Below are positions 21,685 to 28,784 of a stretch of 64,000 nt of DNA, piece after piece. The position numbers were made by a program, and so were the translations under genes. The first letter of the stretch is position 1. Each line of letters opens with the position of its first letter. Origin of the DNA: Elioraea sp051860475 (GTDB lineage: Bacteria; Pseudomonadota; Alphaproteobacteria; Acetobacterales; Acetobacteraceae); NCBI RefSeq assembly GCF_051860475.1, contig NZ_JBHYDW010000003.1, forward strand, positions 25,857-89,856, in the 5' to 3' direction. The notes under the pieces were generated by a model. That model saw only the letters and a program-made list of their open reading frames with translations, did not search any database and was not told the origin of the DNA.

Positions 21685-22704
21685 CTAGGCGTGCGTTTCG
21701 CGCCATCCCTCGGCGCCCAGGGCGAAGACCCGCCAGCGCGCGGTGCAGGGCGGGCCGAAGGCGATCGCGGCGCTGCGGCGGGGCGTGTCGTAGACCGCGC
21801 CGGCGAGGGTCGGCGAAGGGTCGGGTTCGTGCCGGCAGAGCGCCTCGGGCGCGTGCAGGGCGAGGATCGCGCGCGCATCGGCGGTGTCCGCCAGCGCCGC
21901 GCGCAGGGTCGCGAGCCGCGCCTCCGAGTGGCTCACCGGGGCGAGCCGGTCGGGCGCGCCCGTAGAGTGGTTCGTGCGCGCGACGCACGCGCCCTGCTCG
22001 ATCTCCACGCGGCCGTGGCGAAGTTCGACCGCGGCCGCCGCACCCGAGGCGTCGGCCAGCACCAGGCTGCCGCCGCCCGCATGCGGCAGGGCGCGGATCA
22101 GCTCGAGCGCCTCGGCCACCGTGGCGCAGCCGGCGAGCAGCCGGTTCATCAGGAAGTAGCGCAGGATTCCCGGGCCGTGCTCGGCCGTCGGGATCTGCGT
22201 GTCGGCGAGGGCGAACCCGTCGCTGTTCATCCCCGACGACCAGGCGCCCGGCGCACCGAGCGAGCCGAGGCAGAACACGCTGCGCCCGCCCCAGGCGGGA
22301 TCGCGATGCGCGAAGGCGCGTTGCAGGGCGGCGTGCTCGGGGCGGAAGTCGCGGTTCTTCGCCACCCGGCCCGCGCGCGCGAAGGCGGTGCAGCCGTCAC
22401 GGTCGTCGGGCAGGCCAGCGAGATCGGCGAGGCAGCCGAGATGGAGGAAGACGAACCCCTCGTCGGGATCGAGCCCGAAGCCTTCGGTGATGCCGGCGAG
22501 CTCGGCCAGCGCCTCGGGGGCGAGCCGCGCGGTCGCCTCGTGCTGGGCGGCGAGGAAGGCGCGCGCGCCTGGCGTGCCGGTCGGGGCGGCCGCCAGCCGA
22601 TCGCGGATCGCCGCGCGCACCGCCGGCGCGGCGTCCGGACAGGCGCGCGCCTGGCCGAGCCCGCGCGCGTGCGCATCGCCCTCCAGCACGACAAGCGGCG
22701 TCAC
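21685..22704 (-). CDS. C45-type autoproteolytic acyltransferase/hydrolase
   Basis: A 339-residue Ntn-hydrolase of the penicillin acyltransferase (C45/AAT) family. The probable self-cleavage site and nucleophile is Cys105 in DDRDGCTAFAR; VAKNRDF follows as in the family, as do SSGMNSDGFALADT and the conserved LRYFLMNRLL and TNHS. These enzymes cleave or transfer acyl groups on amides. The GTG start at 22704 overlaps the DppF stop (GTGA), which supports this start over a GTG nine codons upstream. It probably acts on the amide compound brought in by the adjacent transporter. Confidence 0.85.
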   Translation of the reverse strand: MTPLVVLEGDAHARGLGQARACPDAAPAVRAAIRDRLAAAPTGTPGARAFLAAQHEATARLAPEALAELAGITEGFGLDPDEGFVFLHLGCLADLAGLPDDRDGCTAFARAGRVAKNRDFRPEHAALQRAFAHRDPAWGGRSVFCLGSLGAPGAWSSGMNSDGFALADTQIPTAEHGPGILRYFLMNRLLAGCATVAEALELIRALPHAGGGSLVLADASGAAAAVELRHGRVEIEQGACVARTNHSTGAPDRLAPVSHSEARLATLRAALADTADARAILALHAPEALCRHEPDPSPTLAGAVYDTPRRSAAIAFGPPCTARWRVFALGAEGWRETHA

Positions 22705-23690
22705 GCCACGCCTCCGTCGAGCAGGTGACACGCGGCGCGATGCCCTGCCTCCAGCGGCACGGGGCGCGGCACCTCGCGCGAACAGCGCGGGCCCGCCTCG
22801 GGGCAGCGTGGATGGAACGGACAGCCGGGAGGCGGGGCGAGCGGCGAGGGCAGGTCGCCGCCGACATGGCGCTTGCGCGCGGCCCCCGGCTGGTCGAGCC
22901 GCGGCACGGCGGCGAGCAGCGCGCGGGTGTAGGGATGCGCGGGACGTTTCGTTACCGCATCGCGCGGCCCCTCCTCGACGATCGTGCCGAGATACATGAC
23001 GGCGATGCGGTGGGCGAGATGCGCCACCACGGCGAGGTCGTGGCTGACGAACAGCAGCGTCAGCCCCATCTCGGCGCGCAGATCGCGCAGCAGCCCCAGT
23101 ACCTGCGCCTGCACCGAGACGTCGAGGGCCGAGACCGGCTCATCGCAGACCACGAACTCGGGCTTGAGGATCAGCGCGCGGGCGATGCCGATGCGCTGGC
23201 GCTGACCGCCGGAGAACTGGTGCGGGTAGCGGTCCATGTGCGCGCGCGCGAGCCCGACCCGATCGAGCATCTGCGCCACGCGCGCCTCGGCCTCGGGCCC
23301 GCGCAGCTTGGCATGGAGCGTGAGCGGCAGGCTGACGATCTCGCGCACGGTGCGGCGCGGGTTGAGCGACGCGTAGGGGTCCTGGAAGATGATCTGCATG
23401 CGCGGCCGGAGGGGCCGCAGCGCGTCCTCGGGCAAGGTGGTGATGTCCTGGCCGTCGAAGCGGATGGTGCCGCCGGTCGGGTCGTGCAGGCGGATCAGCA
23501 GACGGCCGAGCGTGGACTTGCCGCAGCCGGATTCGCCGATCAGGCCGAGCGTCTCGCCGCGCGCGATATCGAGATCGACCCCGTTCACCGCGCGCACGCT
23601 CGGCGCCGGCGCGCGCGTGATCCGCGCGGCCAGCGTGCGCGCGAGCGGATAGGCCTTGGCCAGCCCGCGCGCCTCGATCAGCGCGGTCAT
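22701..23690 (-). CDS. Dpp-type ABC transporter ATP-binding protein, DppF-like
   Basis: A 329-residue ATPase: Walker A GESGCGKS, Q-loop IIFQDPYASLNPRRTV, signature FSGGQRQR, Walker B EFVVCDEPVSALD, H-loop FVSHDLAVV, and the C-terminal oligopeptide motif PPGCPFHPRCPE. It starts with MTALIEARGLAKAYP at ATG 23690, which has GAGGAGG 4 bases before it and overlaps the DppD stop (ATGA). It pairs with the DppD-like ATPase to drive the importer encoded at 24655-28113. Confidence 0.94.
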   Translation of the reverse strand: MTALIEARGLAKAYPLARTLAARITRAPAPSVRAVNGVDLDIARGETLGLIGESGCGKSTLGRLLIRLHDPTGGTIRFDGQDITTLPEDALRPLRPRMQIIFQDPYASLNPRRTVREIVSLPLTLHAKLRGPEAEARVAQMLDRVGLARAHMDRYPHQFSGGQRQRIGIARALILKPEFVVCDEPVSALDVSVQAQVLGLLRDLRAEMGLTLLFVSHDLAVVAHLAHRIAVMYLGTIVEEGPRDAVTKRPAHPYTRALLAAVPRLDQPGAARKRHVGGDLPSPLAPPPGCPFHPRCPEAGPRCSREVPRPVPLEAGHRAACHLLDGGVA

Positions 23691-24658
23691 GCGACCTCCT
23701 CGGCGCGCAGACAGCGCGACCAGCGGCCGGGCGCGACCGCGCGCAACGCGACGGGCTGGGCGCACGCCTCGATCGCGAGCGGGCAGCGGTTGCGGAAGCG
23801 GCAGCCGGCATCGACGCGCGCGAGATCGGGCACCTGTCCCGGGATCGCGTGCAGCGGGCGGTCAGGGTCCTCGAGCGAGGGCAGGCTCGCCATCAACCCG
23901 CGCGTGTAGGGGTGGCGCGGCGCGGCGATCACCTCGGCGGTGGGCCCGGTTTCCACCACCTGGCCCGCATACATCACCATCACCCGCGCGCAGCGTTCGG
24001 CGACCACGCCGAGATCATGCGTGATCATCGCGACCGCCAGCCCGGTCTCCTCGCGCAGCTCGTCGATCAGGTCGAGCACCTGGGCGCGGATGGTGACGTC
24101 GAGCGCCGTCGTCGGCTCGTCGGCGACCAGCAGGCGCGGCTGGCCGGCGAGCGCGATCGCGATCATCGCGCGCTGGCGCATCCCGCCCGAGAACTGGTGC
24201 GGGTAGTCGTCGAGCCGCCGTTCCGGCGACGGAATGCCCACGCGATGCAGCAGCGCCACCGCCTGGTCGCGCGCCTCTGTCCCGCTGCGCGCGAGCCCGT
24301 GTGTCAGGACGGTCTCGATGATCTGCGTGCCGATGGTGAAGGCCGGATTGAGGGCAGAGAGCGCGTCCTGCATCGCCAGCGCCATGGCGCGGCCGCGCAG
24401 CGCGCGCAGCGACGACGGCGGCAGGCGCGCGAGGTCCGTGCCGTCGAACAGGATCGCACCCGCCTCGATCCGTCCGGGCGGACGCACGAGGCCGAGCACG
24501 GAGAGGAACGTCACGCTCTTGCCCGAACCCGACTCGCCGACCACGCCGAGCGCCTCGCCGGGGTCGATGTCGAGATCGACGCCGTCGCAGGCGGCGAGCG
24601 GGCCGCGCCGCGTCGGGAACACCGTGCGCAGGCCGCGCACCGACAACAGCGCCGTCAT
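23687..24658 (-). CDS. Dpp-type ABC transporter ATP-binding protein, DppD-like
   Basis: A 323-residue ATPase: Walker A GESGSGKS, Q-loop AMQDALSALNPAFTIG, signature FSGGMRQR, Walker B LLVADEPTTALD, H-loop ITHDLGVV and the C-terminal cysteine motif CRFRNRCPLAIEAC. ATG 24658 overlaps the DppC stop (ATGA), and the C-terminus overlaps the DppF start. Chosen start and length agree with single DppD proteins, in contrast to the fused form at 10636-12705. Confidence 0.94.
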   Translation of the reverse strand: MTALLSVRGLRTVFPTRRGPLAACDGVDLDIDPGEALGVVGESGSGKSVTFLSVLGLVRPPGRIEAGAILFDGTDLARLPPSSLRALRGRAMALAMQDALSALNPAFTIGTQIIETVLTHGLARSGTEARDQAVALLHRVGIPSPERRLDDYPHQFSGGMRQRAMIAIALAGQPRLLVADEPTTALDVTIRAQVLDLIDELREETGLAVAMITHDLGVVAERCARVMVMYAGQVVETGPTAEVIAAPRHPYTRGLMASLPSLEDPDRPLHAIPGQVPDLARVDAGCRFRNRCPLAIEACAQPVALRAVAPGRWSRCLRAEEVA

Positions 24659-25545
24659 GAGGTGTGCAGCCTGGGGTCGAAGGCGTCGCGCAGCCCCTGG
24701 CTCGCGAGGTTGATGGACAGCACGAGCGCGAGGATCGCGAGGCCCGGCACGGTCGAGACCCACCAGGCGTCCACCAGGAAGTCGCGCCCGTCGGCGACCA
24801 TCGAGCCCCACGATGCCGTCGGCGGCTGCACGCCGAGGCCGAGGAACGAGAGCGAGGCCTCCATGATGATCACGTAGGCCATACGGAAAGTGGCGACGAC
24901 CAGCACCGGCGACAGCACGTTGGGCAGGATCTCGCGCAGCATGATGTGCAGCGGCCGGCAGCCGACCGCGCGCGCGGCTTCGACATAGTCCTGCTCGCGC
25001 GCGGCGAGCGTCTCGCCGCGCACCACGCGGCAGGTGAACACCCACTCCTTGTAGACCAGCGCGAGGACGATGTTGTGCAGCCCCGGCCCCATCATCGCCA
25101 TCAGCCCGATCGCGAACACGAGATAGGGGAAGCCGAGCAGCGTATCGACCAGCCGCGAGATCAGCGTGTCGGTCCAGCCGCGCAGATAGCCGGCGGCAAG
25201 CCCCGCCATCGTGCCGATCGCGGCGGCGATCGCGATCACAAGCCCGGCGACCAGCAGCGAGACGCGCGCGCCGTAGATCAGCCGCGAGAGGATGTCGCGG
25301 CCGAGCCCATCGCAGCCGAGCAGGAAGCCCCACTCGCCGCCCTCGGCCCAGGCAGGGGCCTGGAGGCGGCGGAACAGGTCGGCCTCGGCCGGATCGTGCG
25401 GCGCGATCAGCGGCGCGGCGAGGGCGATGACGATGAAGGCGAGAATGACGATCGCCGAGCCGAGCGCGGTCTTGTTGCCAGCGAAGCGGATCAGCCCCAG
25501 CCGCAGCGGCGAGATCGGGCGGTCCTCGATCGCGGCCGCGCTCAC
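24655..25545 (-). CDS. Dpp-type ABC transporter permease, DppC-like
   Basis: A 296-residue permease with the DppC pattern: first membrane segment ALGSAIVILAFIVIALAAPL, the LLGCDGLGRDILSRLIYGAR motif (usually GTD; here GCD) and the EAA loop CRVVRGETLAAREQDYVEAARAVG in parts. It ends GLRDAFDPRLHTS, as is normal. GTG 25545 overlaps the DppB stop (GTGA). It forms the inner-membrane channel with the gene at 25542-26549. Confidence 0.93.
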   Translation of the reverse strand: MSAAAIEDRPISPLRLGLIRFAGNKTALGSAIVILAFIVIALAAPLIAPHDPAEADLFRRLQAPAWAEGGEWGFLLGCDGLGRDILSRLIYGARVSLLVAGLVIAIAAAIGTMAGLAAGYLRGWTDTLISRLVDTLLGFPYLVFAIGLMAMMGPGLHNIVLALVYKEWVFTCRVVRGETLAAREQDYVEAARAVGCRPLHIMLREILPNVLSPVLVVATFRMAYVIIMEASLSFLGLGVQPPTASWGSMVADGRDFLVDAWWVSTVPGLAILALVLSINLASQGLRDAFDPRLHTS

Positions 25546-26549
25546 AGCCGCACCTTCGGGTTGAGCGCGGTGTAGAGCAGGTCGGCGATGAAGTTCAGCA
25601 GCACATAGGTGACCGCGTAGAGCAGCACGGCGGCCTGCACGAGCGGATAGTTGCGCGCGAAGATGCTCTCGACCACGAGGCGCCCCAGCCCCGGCCAGCC
25701 GAACACCGTCTCGACGATCATGTTGCCGCCGAGCAGGGAGCCGGTCTCGATCGCGGTGACGGTGACGGCCGGGATCAGCGCGTTCTTCAGCGCATGGCGC
25801 AGCAGCACGCGCCGTCGCGAGAGCCCCTTGGCCTCGGCGAACAGCACGTAGTCGGAGGCGAGCACCTCGGCCATGGCGCTGCGCACCACGCGCGCGAGCA
25901 GGGCGGCGGTCGGCAGGCCGAGCGTCACCGCGGGCAGCACCAGATGCGCGACCGTGTTGCCGAAGGCGGCCGGATCGCCAGCGAGCAGCGTGTCGATCAG
26001 CATGAAGCCGGTGGCGCGCGGCACCTCGAAGGCGAAGCCGATCCGCCCGCCCACCGGCAGCAGGCGGAACTCCACCGCGAACAGCAGGATCAGCAGGATG
26101 CCGAACCAGAACCCCGGCAGCGAGACGCCGAACAGCGACGCGGCGGAGAGCGCGCGGTCGATCCAGCGATCCCGCTTCACCGCCGCGATCACGCCGAGCG
26201 GGATCGCCACCAGGATCGCGACGATCAGCGCGACGAGCGTGAGCTCGATGGTCGCCGGCAGCCGTTCGGCGATCACGTCCCACACCGGCCGGCGGTGGAA
26301 GAACGAGATGCCGAAATCGCCGCGCAGCGCGTTGCCGAGGAACACCAGGAAGCGTTCGACCAGCGGGCGATCCAGGCCGAGATCGCGCCGCAGCGCGGCC
26401 GCCTGCTCCTCGGTCGCGCGCTGATCGGCGAGCATGATCTCCACCGGGTCGCCCGGCGTCAGCGTGATCATCAGGAAGACGATCAGGCTGACGCCGAGCA
26501 GCACCGGCAGAAGCTGGGCGAGCCGCTCGGCCAGCCGGGTCGCGGTCAT
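25542..26549 (-). CDS. Dpp-type ABC transporter permease, DppB-like
   Basis: A 335-residue permease, starting with the DppB form MTATRLAERLAQLLPVLLGV. It has the periplasmic LGLDRPLVERFLVFLGNALRGDFG region, six predicted membrane segments, the EAA loop ALLARVVRSAMAEVLASDYV and the usual end DLLYTALNPKVRL. No strong ribosome site is visible. It lies 19 bases after the binding-protein gene and is intact, unlike its counterpart at 8822-9767. Confidence 0.93.
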   Translation of the reverse strand: MTATRLAERLAQLLPVLLGVSLIVFLMITLTPGDPVEIMLADQRATEEQAAALRRDLGLDRPLVERFLVFLGNALRGDFGISFFHRRPVWDVIAERLPATIELTLVALIVAILVAIPLGVIAAVKRDRWIDRALSAASLFGVSLPGFWFGILLILLFAVEFRLLPVGGRIGFAFEVPRATGFMLIDTLLAGDPAAFGNTVAHLVLPAVTLGLPTAALLARVVRSAMAEVLASDYVLFAEAKGLSRRRVLLRHALKNALIPAVTVTAIETGSLLGGNMIVETVFGWPGLGRLVVESIFARNYPLVQAAVLLYAVTYVLLNFIADLLYTALNPKVRL

Positions 26550-26568
26550 GGCGGAGCGGCCGCTCCGG

Positions 26569-28113
26569 TCAGGCGATGCGCACCCGGTGCAGGTTGATCC
26601 GGCTGTCGGCCTGCGGCGTCCAGCCGGCGATGCGCTTCGAGACGCCGTAGAGATCCTGCGGCAGCCAGAGGAAGATCCACGGCGCCTGGTCGGTCACGAT
26701 CGCCTGCGCGCGCTGGTACATCTCGGCGCGCTTGCCCTGATCGGGCTCGGTCTCGGCGGCATCGAGCAGCCGATCCACCTCGGTGTTCGAGAACCCCGCC
26801 GAATTGCCGCGCCCGCCCGTCCGCAGCGTCGGCACCATGATGTCGGACGGATCGAGCGAGCCGTTGCCCCAGGAGGTGAGATACATGTCGCGCTCGCGCC
26901 GGCGGTCGGGGTTCTGCCACATCGGCGTCAGCACCGCGCCCTCCCAGATCTGCGCGCGCACGCGCAGGCCCGTGCGCGAGAGCAGCGCGGCAATCGCCTC
27001 GCCCACCTCCTTCAGCGCGGCGGTGGTGTCGATCACCAGCTCGGTGCCCTCGGCCACGCCCGCCTCGGCGAGCAGCGCGCGGGCGCGGGCGAGGTCGTGG
27101 CGGTACTCCGGCAGATCGGCGTTGAAGGCGAAGGCATCGGGGCTCATCACGCCGCGCAGCGCGGTCGCGGTGTTGTTGAGGATGCGGCTGATGATCGCGC
27201 CCTTGTCGAGTGCGTGGTTCAGCGCGCGGCGCACGCGCACATCCGAGAACGGCGCCTTGGCGTTGTTGAGCGAGACGAAGAAGGTGCGCGTGCCGTTCAC
27301 CTTGGCGACGTCGGCGTTGGCGCTCGCCTCCACCTGGCGCATGGCAGAGGGCGGCAGCTCGTTGATGATGTCCACCTCGCCGGCGAGCAGGGCGGCGATG
27401 CGCGCGCTGTTCTCGGGGACGACGCGGAAGATCACGCGGTCCACCTGTGCGGGGCCGGCCGGCGGGATCTCGGTCGAGCCGCCGTAGTAGCCGTCGAAGC
27501 GCTCCATGATCACCGCCTCGCCGCGGCGCCATTCGGCCAGCCTGTAGGGGCCGCAGCCGTCGGGGCGGGTCTGCATGCCTTCCTGGCCGACGCGCTCGAG
27601 ATGGCGGCGGTTCACCACCTCCTGGAACGGCAGCATCGCGCCGAGGATCGGCCAGGGCTCGCCCAGGATCATGCGCACGGTGCGCTCGTCCACGACCACC
27701 GTGTCCTGGAGCGGGCCGAGCAGGCCCTTGCGCGGGCTGGTCTGCCCGCCCATGGCGTTGTCCTTCACCAGCCGGTTGAAGGTGAAGGCGACGTCCTCGG
27801 CGGTGAGCGGGTCGCCGGAGTGGAAGCGGATGCCCGAACGGATACGGAACTCGTAGGTCTTGGCATCGACGGCGCGCCAGGACTCGGCGATCTCGGGCAC
27901 CACCTTCATGGCGGGGTCGCGCGTGAGCAGCCCGTCATGGATGTTGCGGATGATGGTCTGGGTCTCGCGGTTGCGGTGGTTCGCCGGGTCGAGGGTCAGC
28001 GCGTCCTGGCTGAAGCCGACCCGCACGTCGCGGGTGCGCGTCTGCGCGGCGAGCGGGCCCGGCACCGCCGCGACGGCGGCGGCGGTCGCGAGCAGACTGC
28101 GGCGTCCGATCAT
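26569..28113 (-). CDS. ABC transporter substrate-binding protein, family 5
   Basis: A 514-residue exported receptor. Its signal peptide MIGRRSLLATAAAVAAVPGP ends at LAAQ; two arginines suggest Tat export. Family-5 features are DALTLDPANHRNRET, IRSGIRFHSGDPLTAEDVAFTFN and the long C-terminal lobe. GGGAGACGACC precedes ATG 28113. It is the first gene of a transporter, C45 acyltransferase and activator operon, with a perfect-form sigma-54 promoter 63 bases upstream. Confidence 0.93.
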   Translation of the reverse strand: MIGRRSLLATAAAVAAVPGPLAAQTRTRDVRVGFSQDALTLDPANHRNRETQTIIRNIHDGLLTRDPAMKVVPEIAESWRAVDAKTYEFRIRSGIRFHSGDPLTAEDVAFTFNRLVKDNAMGGQTSPRKGLLGPLQDTVVVDERTVRMILGEPWPILGAMLPFQEVVNRRHLERVGQEGMQTRPDGCGPYRLAEWRRGEAVIMERFDGYYGGSTEIPPAGPAQVDRVIFRVVPENSARIAALLAGEVDIINELPPSAMRQVEASANADVAKVNGTRTFFVSLNNAKAPFSDVRVRRALNHALDKGAIISRILNNTATALRGVMSPDAFAFNADLPEYRHDLARARALLAEAGVAEGTELVIDTTAALKEVGEAIAALLSRTGLRVRAQIWEGAVLTPMWQNPDRRRERDMYLTSWGNGSLDPSDIMVPTLRTGGRGNSAGFSNTEVDRLLDAAETEPDQGKRAEMYQRAQAIVTDQAPWIFLWLPQDLYGVSKRIAGWTPQADSRINLHRVRIA

Positions 28114-28175
28114 GGTCGTCTCCCGTTGGTGTTGGCTGCGGCGCGCGCAGCTTGGCGCCGTCATCATCCCCTGCG

Positions 28176-28192
28176 CAGCAAGCGGCGTGCCA
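28176..28192 (-). promoter_or_regulatory. Sigma-54 (-24/-12) promoter before the Dpp/C45/activator operon
   Basis: On the minus strand the sequence is TGGCACGCCGCTTGCTG, a full match to the sigma-54 consensus TGGCACG-N4-TTGCT. The predicted transcription start is near 28165, about 50 bases before the receptor ATG. A TGT-N12-ACA dyad lies just upstream at 28223-28246. As the operon ends with the sigma-54 activator gene, autoregulation is likely. Confidence 0.75.
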
Positions 28193-28222
28193 TCGCAGCC
28201 ACGCGGGCGGTTTCGGCGGTCG

Positions 28223-28246
28223 GCCTGTTGCGGGGTCGTGACAGGC
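28223..28246. promoter_or_regulatory. Inverted repeat GCCTGT-N12-ACAGGC upstream of sigma-54 promoter
   Basis: GCCTGT (28223-28228) and ACAGGC (28241-28246) are perfect complements 12 bases apart, and contain TGT-N12-ACA, the general form of sites used by NifA-like enhancer-binding proteins. It lies 31 bases beyond the -24 element. This is a candidate activator site. The repeat at 20582 is different, so a shared recognition sequence is not shown. Confidence 0.35.
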
Positions 28247-28385
28247 GTGTGTTTCGCGCCATGGCGTGCCGCGCGCGCACCGGTCAGATCAGGTGGGCGT
28301 GGTTCCGCTGGAAGACGTTCAGCGCATCGTCCAGCGCCACGCCGATCCCGCCGGCACCGGACCAGGGCGTGCCGGCATGGACGGC

Positions 28386-28439
28386 GGCGCTGGCGCGGCT
28401 GCTGGAGTTGAACCGAGCGCGGGCAGCACCCTCACCCTG
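28386..28439 (+). repeat. Left copy of 54-bp direct repeat (duplicated 3' end of the restriction-modification gene)
   Basis: It matches 31559-31612 at 49 of 54 positions in the same orientation. The right copy encodes the last residues of the MmeI-like protein (LARLLDLNRARAVPSP); the left copy would read LARLLELNRARAAPSP but has no gene before it. The copies flank the whole 2.8-kb gene. Confidence 0.85.
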
Positions 28440-28747
28440 TCCCTCTCCCGCAAGCGGGAGAGGGAACCCGGCGACTCCCTCGCCCCCGGAATGGGTGAGA
28501 GGGTTGGGGTGAGGGGGCGGTTGGCCCGGGTCGCAGCACCCTCACCCTGTCCCGGGTCCGAGCGCGGGAGAGGGAACCCGGCGGCGACGCTGCGTCCCTT
28601 CTCCCCCGCCAGGGGGAGAAGGTCAGGATGAGGGGGCGTTGGCCCGGGTCGCAGCACCCTCACCCTGTCCCTCTCCCGCACGCGGGAGAGGGAACCCGAC
28701 GGCCACTCCCTCGCCCCCGGAACGGGGGAGAGGGACAGGGTGAGGGG
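28429..28747. repeat. Array of three palindromic intergenic repeats
   Basis: Three units begin at 28429, 28539 and 28657, each with CCCTCACCCTGTCCC and each ending in a GTGAGGGGG-like or ATGAGGGGG-like segment. The third unit (28657-28747) is a full palindrome with 19-bp perfect ends, CCCTCACCCTGTCCCTCTC and its complement, and each unit also contains an inner CTCTCCCG/CGGGAGAG hairpin. Related units are at 31602-31770 and 42512-42609. Such GC-rich dispersed palindromes are common between genes in high-GC proteobacteria. Confidence 0.85.
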
Positions 28748-28784
28748 GTTGCCCCAACCGCCCGCACCCGCAACGCTCCGTCTC

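Larger units (their letters stand above)
28114..28784. other. 671-base gene-free region between the Dpp operon and the restriction-modification gene
   Basis: From right to left it holds a palindromic repeat array (28429-28747), a copy of the 3' end of the downstream restriction-modification gene (28386-28439), a short minus-strand stretch that could be the remnant of a gene C-terminus (about 28285-28385, ending NVFQRNHAHLI then stop), the dyad at 28223 and the sigma-54 promoter at 28176. I found no complete gene. Long open frames here on both strands come from the repeats. Confidence 0.6.

Noticed and set aside
28266..28631. Apparent short plus-strand coding frames in the gap before the restriction-modification gene
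   Set aside because: They read through palindromic repeats and the duplicated gene tail, with no start signal or homologous domain.
28429..28747. Possible CRISPR array
   Set aside because: Units are 90-118 bases, palindromic over their whole length and without short constant repeats and unique spacers; no cas gene is nearby.
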